Positions 57,486-64,000 of a DNA stretch of 64,000 bases are shown here, one piece after another; positions within the stretch are counted from its first letter, which is position 1; every line of letters begins with the position of its first letter. This DNA comes from Physcia stellaris. Lineage: Eukaryota > Ascomycota > Lecanoromycetes > Caliciales > Physciaceae. Location of the stretch: contig JABSSW010000013.1 in the NCBI GenBank assembly GCA_018902385.1, positions 310,001 to 374,000 of the forward strand, written 5' to 3'. Both the position numbers and the translations under genes were made by a program. Below the pieces are notes generated by a model. The model had not been told where the DNA came from, ran no database searches, and saw nothing but the letters and a program-made list of their open reading frames with translations.

Positions 57486-58460
57486 CTACCCCCTCCCATA
57501 ATCCCATTCCCCCTGCCCCCAATCCCCCGCAATCCCCCTCCCCTCATCCTTCTCCCCACCCCTAAAATCCTCCTCAACCCTCCTCCTCTTCCTCCGTTCC
57601 CAGAACCCGAATCCCAGCGCAGCGGCCAGAGCCGCAGCAAGCGGGACGCCGACGCCGGCTCCAATGCCCGCTTTCTCAGCTGCATGGCTCGGGCACTGCG
57701 CCTTGGGGATCAAGCTGCTTGCGGCGTTGACGGCGCCGGTAGCGCCGGGGAGGGGAACGGTGACGACTTCGGTCAAGGTGATTGTGGCGGTGGTGCTGTC
57801 GCCGGGGTTATTGTGGATGTTGGCGGACGGGGTGGGTGTGGAGGTGACGGTGTCGGTGTAGGTGGAGTAGACGACGGATTGGACTGCGGAGGAGGAGTTG
57901 CGGAAGTCGGCGAGGAAGGCGGAGCCGATTGAGAAGGTGGGCGTGGAGGAGTCGTTGGTGCATTGGATGCTGTCTTCGTTGTCGCAGTAGAATTCTAGGC
58001 CGCCCGTCTGTTGACAGACGAAGATGTAGGTGTCGGCTGGAGAGGGGATGAGTTTGGTTTTTTGGATAAGGATCGTGATTTGGGATGTTGATGAGGGGTG
58101 GGGATATTGGGGAGAATGGGGGTTGTTGGATACGAGATCCGAGAGGAAGGACTTACGGAGTTTACACATGGGTCCGTTGCCCTGGGAGTTTTGGAAGCAT
58201 TCCGAGGATTCCCATTTGCTGTCTGTACAGCTTCCCTGGTTGAGATTCGCATATGTCTGTTGCCAGCAGAGTTTATTGGACAAACATATGGACTCGCTTG
58301 AACAGCAGTGTGTTACTTCAGCACCAGGATCGCAAGGCGAGTCTTGATCGTTCGCGCTGCCGTCTGGATTGTAGCATTGCAGCTCCGCAGCAACGAAACC
58401 GATATGGGTAAACACAAGTAGCCTTATGAGGGAAACATTCTGCAATAGAGACTGAAACAT
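57486..58460 (-). CDS. Secreted Cys-rich, single-pass membrane protein, unknown
   Basis: Two exons (58460-58157, 58036-57486; 120-nt intron) give 284 residues. MFQSLLQNVSLIRLLVFTHIGFVAAELQCYN is a signal peptide with likely cleavage near AAE. The extracellular part has about a dozen cysteines in the pattern LQCYNPDGS, DSPCDPGAEVTHCCSSESICLSNKLC, FVCQQTGGLEFYCDNEDSIQC. A Ser/Thr-rich stalk leads to a transmembrane helix (IGAGVGVPLAAALAAALGFGFW) and a basic, then acidic/Gly-rich cytoplasmic tail. The layout is that of fungal wall-sensor-like or receptor-like proteins. I recall many such uncharacterised proteins in filamentous ascomycetes starting with the QCYxPDGS block. An upstream in-frame ATG at 58499 would add 13 residues before the signal peptide and is less likely. 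Confidence 0.82.
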   Translation of the reverse strand: MFQSLLQNVSLIRLLVFTHIGFVAAELQCYNPDGSANDQDSPCDPGAEVTHCCSSESICLSNKLCWQQTYANLNQGSCTDSKWESSECFQNSQGNGPMCKLRKSFLSDLVSNNPHSPQYPHPSSTSQITILIQKTKLIPSPADTYIFVCQQTGGLEFYCDNEDSIQCTNDSSTPTFSIGSAFLADFRNSSSAVQSVVYSTYTDTVTSTPTPSANIHNNPGDSTTATITLTEVVTVPLPGATGAVNAASSLIPKAQCPSHAAEKAGIGAGVGVPLAAALAAALGFGFWERRKRRRVEEDFRGGEKDEGRGIAGDWGQGEWDYGRG

Positions 58461-59507
58461 CTTGACAGAGGATTCAGAATGAGACTCTCCGACCACCAAC
58501 TTCTTCGCCTGCTAATAAAGGAATTGGGAATGGAATGCCGGAAAGAAAAGAGGAAGCATCTTGAGGGGCAGAAAATAGAGACATAGCCATGGGATGTCTT
58601 GGCAGCTCCATCACCGTGGTCCATGGTTATGCTTTGTTTCTCACAACTACCCAGGTGAGCCAGGGTTCGCGTGCAGGCATCAGACGAAAAGGGACAGGGG
58701 GAGCTAGGAGGCTTAGAGCAGCGAGAGCGCAATCTAGCGTGCTTTGCTGAGCCTCCTCGGCCTCCCTCGATAAGGTTGATGGCGGGACGAATGAAGCGAG
58801 GATAATGCTAAATCTTCTTTCCTCAGCTTAATTGGTCTACGCGGAATACCAAAGTGTAGTCCGCATCCAATGGTAAAATGAAGGACTGAAGGATCTCGAA
58901 ATCAAAGCTTGGCGTGCTTCCAACACCCGGCACTTGTGAAGAAAACTCACTCTGTGATTTCAAAGCATAAGACAGAGGGAAGCTGCCCATTGATAAACAA
59001 AGTAGTAATTCCACCTCATGAGTTTTTGGGGATTAGTCGTCTGTTCACTGCAGTCTCGCTTGAAGTCAACTCCTGAAGAATCCTAGCTCTTTGGGCGAGC
59101 TGCTAGGATTTTTCAAGCTCCACTTCTTCAATTGAGAATTGCAGAGATGACCAACGGGGTTATCTCGTAGTTCCTGATCGTTGAGTAGGATGATCCAAGG
59201 GCTATAGACCGCTTGTATGGACGTATCTCTTCCGGGAATCATAAATGAACAACTTGAAAAGAGAGACACAGCGGTGCTGACGGAATGTCCCTTGAGTCAC
59301 TCTGTATCGCCGAGTGGGGAGAGGGGTCGATCTCAAACTCAAGTCCGAGGCTGTGGGCTTGGCAACCACCGGCCAATTTCCAACCTCCGGCGGTTAATTG
59401 AGGATCAGAGAACGGAGCTAAAGGAGGAGAGTTCTGTATCCCTGTGTGACGCTGGACCTGTGAGACTTACGTTTTGACAATAATACCATCATTGCTGGCA
59501 TATTGTC
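58461..59507. other. Intergenic region, divergent promoters; no gene seen
   Basis: About 1 kb between two divergent genes, with only short frames on both strands. Confidence 0.45.
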
Positions 59508-61216
59508 ATGTATCCCCAGCAGCCCTCCCCTGACATTCATCCCACCATTTATAGCCACAAGTTGAAATCCATATACGCAAATGATAGGCATCTTCTTGTT
59601 TCTGGTGTGTCTCGAAAAGAGAAAAAAACAGCTGATTGTCGTTGACTCATTGATCCAGAGAACCCCTCATTGATCGAACCGAATCTTCATCCTTCGCTTC
59701 TCAGATCACGATCAGACGGGCAAAATTGTCCCCATCGCTCCACCATTTCTCTTGCTTCAACCTTTTCCGAGCACTCGACTCATTCAGCCCCATCGTCACA
59801 GAGCAGCCGAACACTCTCGAGTTCAGTCCAGTCGCTAGCACCTGAAGATCACAACGATGAGCAATCCCCAACGCATCCTCTTAGTCAAATGGGTGCTGGA
59901 AGATTTTGGGCGCCGCGCGAGCGTTGCCAGACTCGGTCTTCATTCCAGCAAGTTCGAGACCGGATAAGACTGCCAAAGGACCTGCGATGGAGCGAACCGA
60001 CAAAGTCTCAGCAACCGATCTCGGCTAATGCGCCCGATCGTGACCGAGTAGCTGAGGCGCGAGAGTGGATCGAAAACCAGTGTGCGACAGCAGGATTCGG
60101 GGATCTAGATCTCGGAAAACCTCCGTCGCCTCCGTTGTCAAGCAGAAAGAGCTCCATATCTCTTGCGCCAAGTGTGATGACTCAAAGTACGGCCGCAGGT
60201 TTGCAGGAACGCGATGTGCCAACGTCGCCCAAGGACTTGCAGACAAGGATTGATGTCTTGAGTGAAAAGATCGCAGAGCGTGAGAGAAAGATCAGAACCC
60301 GGCAGCAACTCGAAAGACTGCAAGCTGAAGAAGATGGACACAGCGTCCGAGCGCCGTCTATCGAGGTCCATCCGGAGAGACGAGAGCAAGAACCGGTGGG
60401 AAGCACAGGCGTTGAGCTGGATTCGAGCTTGGTAACCAATCTGACCATCTTGGGGAGGCTGATGATAAGGACGAACTTCCTGCATATTCAAACCCAAACG
60501 GCGTATCCGTATTTGATTACAAGATATATCGGCCTCCGCCACCCCATCATCCCGCCTTCTCGACGTATCAGCTAGTTGAACCCGGCCAGATGGAAAGTCT
60601 AGATCGTTCAAGGAGTGGTTCGTTGACGCCAAAACCGTACCTCCATGGTTATGAAGAGCAAAACAGTACCCCGGCAGTGATACCAGACCCAGGAACGAGA
60701 GGCTCTCCACCAGAGTCGCTTAATCTGAGGCCACCGTACCGACCCATAATGCACCAAAGAACCTTGTCAGCGCCAGGAGACAGACCCACGCAAACGACGC
60801 AAGACTTTCAGAACGCTGGTAGAGGCCGTAGCGTATCGATAGACACTAGGAATCTAAGTCCCACAGCGCAAAGCTCTACCAGCTCAACGGCGACGACTTG
60901 GGATACAAGCACTGCAGCGACAACCCCTGCCGAGGACACTGACCCCAATTTTCTGTCAGCAAGCTCGGCAAGGCCACCACTGCCACCACCTAAATCAGCA
61001 CCAACTACACCGATAGTTTATTGCAGCGATCCAATAGCTTTATCCCCTACGGAACACCCATCAGAGGATTCCAGTTTGTTTTCCGATTTGGAGAATCTTG
61101 CCGGTGCTTATCGGATCAAACCTAGGAGATCCATGTCAAACCTTCAACGAAATATATCCCACGCAAGTCAGGCGCCGATACCCGTCGGCAGTACAACGAC
61201 GAAAAGCCAACGATAG
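59508..61216 (+). CDS. Disordered Ser/Pro/Thr-rich protein, unknown function
   Basis: Proposed exon 1 is 59508-59604 (MYPQQPSPDIHPTIYSHKL). A 54-nt intron then joins to 59659-61216, because the long frame itself has no ATG. The protein is mostly disordered: Ser/Arg-rich N-terminus, a short coiled coil (RIDVLSEKIAERERKIRTRQQLERLQAEE, about residues 200-230), a DELPAYS motif, and a Pro/Ser/Thr-rich C-terminus (ARPPLPPPKSAPTTPIVY, SLFSDLENLAGAYRIKPRRSMSNLQRNIS). One base is missing in the GGGG run at 60452-60455; restoring it unites two long frames into 551 residues with exact closure. A signalling or scaffold role is possible but not shown. No family is recognised. Confidence 0.7.
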
Positions 61217-63624
61217 AATTATCTGGCAGGCCAAGCTCCGATGCCTGCAATGCCTGCGCTAAACCCACAGCCGAGATAGAAGCCGTGTAATGATATACAC
61301 TGCTCGATTAAATGCACCCGTTTTATTCCACGTGCAATAACTCCGCGTAAACCCACGAAACGATTCTGCTGTGCTATATTCAGTAGTAAGCTTTTGGTGA
61401 ATTAATGCCTCCGAAGCCGGTTGAAAGACCAGTAGAGAAATATGGGTCTTGTCCAAGCTATGACTCGGATGAATCTCCAAAGAAAAGCTAGGCTCAAATA
61501 TGGTCTTGGATGAAGGTGAGATTGCAGGTATGGATAATGTACTACTAGTGAAAGCTGACTGCTGCTAAATATAGATTCCGGGGGTAGCCGCGCGTCAATC
61601 CCACAAGTTGAGGGCTGATGTTCATTGACGATCGTCAGCTGTGAATCTTGATTTCAAAGACTCAAGAGAACCGTTCCTTTTTTTTCTGAAAATTGCTTCT
61701 TACGCAAAGTGTCTCTGGCGAGTAGAACGTATCTTATCTTGCTCTCCTTACTTGTTTCGATCTCGCCTTTCTGTCTTGGATTCTCACAAATCATTTCCTG
61801 AGTAGCCGTCTCTATATTTCCGAATATATCAACAGTGCAGTGCGTCGTTTGTTCGGAGTGTGAAGATAGCTTGAGAAGGCTGTTTCACCTTAAGAGGAAT
61901 AGCTAGTAAAACCCTATCTCGGTGTCGACGATGTTACGGTCGCAATGACAGGAAGTATCGTGCAGGAGAAATTGAACAGTGAAGCCGAGCAGGTTTTTGA
62001 GTGTCCTTGGAACAGACCCTGGTATTACTGCACTGTGTAAAGGTATTGGAACGCATCATTGCGACGATACTGGGATCACCTCGCGATGTGCGAAAATGAT
62101 CGAAGGAGAGGGCACTGCATCCGAAGGACAGTTTTGCGATATCTGCTCGCAGATTTGGTAACGAGTGAAAGAATAACTGTGTCATATGCAGTCCAGTTCT
62201 CTTGAGCAATTGTTATATGGGGCCGGAAAGAGGGGGGGGGACAAGGTAAAGGAAGGAAATGAATTCCAAGAAGCAGGAGAAAGGACTCGTTATCTGCGCG
62301 CGGAAGCGTCGATGAAGGGGGATCAAGTATTGAGGTAAGTACTCATTTCATCAGTTATAGAAGGAGCAAGTAACATTGCCTTGCCTACCTGCGGTTGCCT
62401 CTGTTCGCTTCGACTCTGTACACGTGTTTTTATTCAAACAACGCCTTGTTGAAAAGAAGTATTCTCCGGGAGCTTCTGCTTGTGCGAAAATCTATTGTGT
62501 TGACCTAAGTCATCGAAAGCAGCGACGGCTCTTCTCACGTGCTGCGCAGAAAAATCAGACTCTTGATTGTTTGTGTTGTGGTAAGAATTAGAGAGGTTAA
62601 GTAATCTAATTAGAAGATTGTGTTCATAGACAGGCGTCCACCTTGTGGAAAGGTTACGCTTAGCGTAGTGGCTCCCACCCACTTCACCGCTTGCAACTCA
62701 GCATGGGAGGTCCACCCTAGGCTGCAAGAGGCCCACATTACCTTAGGGGTGTGGTGACGCTAAGCTAAATTCCGACTCACATTGTACCTGCCCTCGGGCA
62801 GGGAGCGACGTTCTGGAGCAAAACCCGTTGGGACTTGGGGTTTTCACCATACTACCGGTGAGGGGTACTTGGTCTTTTGCTTCCTGAACCTATAGCAGAA
62901 ATCAAAAGTTCTTTTTGCGTCGTGGTGATGGTGGTAAAAAGGATTGCAGAATGGTCGAAGAGGGATTTGAACCCTCTGGAGTGCCCCCAAGGGTGCAAGC
63001 CACTGTGTTGTCCCGGGGACGGATGAATCATCTTCCTGCTGTGTTGAAGGAGCATCAAATCTAGCATGTTGTGTACGCATGATGACAAGGGGCTCGGCAT
63101 CGCTACAAAGAGATCCGATTTCAGTTGGTCCTGGCACAGAAGGTGTAGAAGCTAAGGGCTTCATGAATCCTGGCTTGTTATGCCCTCCAGCAGTGCTTAC
63201 AACAGTTTGATTCATTCTATTCCATTGGGAGGCATGACACGATGCAGCCGACAGCAGAGCCCCCATTGTCAACCAAGCACCTCAGCCTCCAGAGACTGTT
63301 ACACCCTCAGGGGCTGGCTAGTCGACGACGCCATGAAGTGCCATGCTCTGACCAAGCTCATTGTCATTTCTCCCTGGTTTCAGACTCCTACGCATTAGAA
63401 TTACAGCAGCTCGCACCTTCAATTACACGCTCCATCCGAAGCCATTAAATAGCCCACAACAAGGCGGTGCGACTGTTATTGAAAAAGCCCAGTGCTCAAC
63501 TTCTCAGCCACCAGATATGGGAAGGATAGTAAAAACCAAGGCGTGCTGAGCATACAAATCCCCAGGCATACAGCAGACAGCATATTGAGGAAACGCCAGG
63601 CTGGGCCGCGCAGATAGTTAGACG
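61217..63624. other. 2.4 kb without a supported protein gene; structured or repeat-derived DNA near 62.65-63.0 kb
   Basis: The first half has no signal. From about 62650 to 63010 there are several inverted repeats, a GCCCTCGGGC hairpin and, on the minus strand, a tRNA-like T-arm (described as a finding). A minus frame of 142 codons at 62844-63272 overlaps this and has no domain. Confidence 0.45.
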
Positions 63625-64000
63625 ATGGCGATCGCTCGAGACGGCGTGGAATTAAACTGCGTATCTTCCCAGAGACATGATTCGAAGAGCGATACAACCC
63701 CTCACCAGCAATTTGCCAGTTTTCGAAGCACCAGTGAACCGAGATCGTACCTAGCTTCGGCCAATCAATACTTCTACGCCAAGAACCCTACCTCACTCCC
63801 TATCCGTCACCACGACATTATGAGGAGAACACATAGCAAAATCAGCGATCTGGGCACCATGGAACAGTCGAAGGCCGCTCACAACGAGCTACCAAAAGCA
63901 AACAGGGAACGCTATATGACAACCGACATACAGCTTCCTCATCTGCCCTCAGGCCGTGCGAGTTTCACTTGGCTCTTGAATCCGCCCCCAGCGATGACCA
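63625..64000 (+). CDS. 5' part of a gene running off the window; product unknown
   Basis: From ATG at 63625 (MAIARDGVELNCVSSQRHDSK) the frame stays open for 125 codons to the last base. It encodes a basic, His/Ser/Arg-rich, probably disordered N-terminus (YFYAKNPTSLPIRHHDIMRRT, GRASFTWLLNPPPAM). No domain can be named from this part. Open length and composition make it more likely than not to be coding, but an intron or a chance frame cannot be excluded. Confidence 0.5.
   Translation, partial: MAIARDGVELNCVSSQRHDSKSDTTPHQQFASFRSTSEPRSYLASANQYFYAKNPTSLPIRHHDIMRRTHSKISDLGTMEQSKAAHNELPKANRERYMTTDIQLPHLPSGRASFTWLLNPPPAMT

Noticed and set aside
12636-61216. Frameshifted genes as pseudogenes
   Set aside because: All shifts are single missing bases, mostly in homopolymers, in essential single-copy genes, with perfect codon closure after restoration.
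62940-63010. Genuine tRNA gene on the minus strand
   Set aside because: Only the T-arm is convincing; no matching acceptor strand, D-arm or anticodon stem can be built.
1-64000. CRISPR array, rRNA operon, secondary-metabolite cluster or viral insertion
   Set aside because: No repeat-spacer pattern, no rRNA sequence, no PKS/NRPS/terpene genes and no viral proteins were seen on either strand.

Overview
The window is nuclear DNA of a filamentous ascomycete (Pezizomycotina; Leotiomycetes-like is only a guess). The evidence is short introns of about 47-230 nt with GT/AG ends and CTRAC-type branch sites, well-spaced single genes on both strands, and proteins typical of filamentous fungi such as a COT1 kinase with a Gln-rich N-terminus. 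There are no operons, rRNA genes, CRISPR arrays or credible tRNA genes. Most of the window is a housekeeping region with one unusual large accessory-looking gene.

Layout. 1-613: 3' end of DIS3 (exosome RNase). 3143-4482 (-): VPS26. 5889-6583: a PIF/Harbinger-type MITE. 7652-8382: gluconokinase. 8383-12635: no convincing gene. 12636-14658: HST4-type sirtuin. 15338-16313 (-): mitochondrial ribosomal protein uL10m. 16676-17967: TRP4. 18307-18583 (-): RPB12. 19570-24843: a large SNF2 ATPase with a PHD finger, whose five introns all carry the same palindrome. 25197-28455: MED16. 29097-31860 (-): NAA15. 32451-34061 (-): TIM54. 34242-35585: HOM2. 37027-39417: COT1/NDR kinase. 40921-41352 (-): small Ser/Gly/Tyr/Asn-rich protein. 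42324-43287: secreted, probably GPI-anchored protein. 44693-46946: unknown 732-residue protein. 47930-49774: NAR1. 50299-52746 (-): tubulin cofactor E. 53026-54353 (-): single-pass membrane protein. 55120-57052: divergent Hsp70-like ATPase. 57486-58460 (-): secreted Cys-rich membrane protein. 59508-61216: disordered Ser/Pro-rich protein. 63625-64000: start of a gene cut by the window edge.

The genes serve independent core functions: RNA decay, endosomal sorting, Trp and Asp-family amino-acid synthesis, transcription, N-terminal acetylation, mitochondrial import and translation, Fe-S assembly, tubulin folding and polarity signalling. Two features cut across the window. First, eight gene models need one-base additions to stay in frame. 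I count 25 missing bases and no surplus base; most sit in G/C homopolymers, and every model then closes on a whole number of codons, which points to consensus errors more than to decay. Second, the introns of the SNF2-PHD gene share a 10-12 bp palindrome with AAAGTACTTT at its core, just upstream of the branch site. I saw it in no other intron of the window. This is the most unusual signal found.
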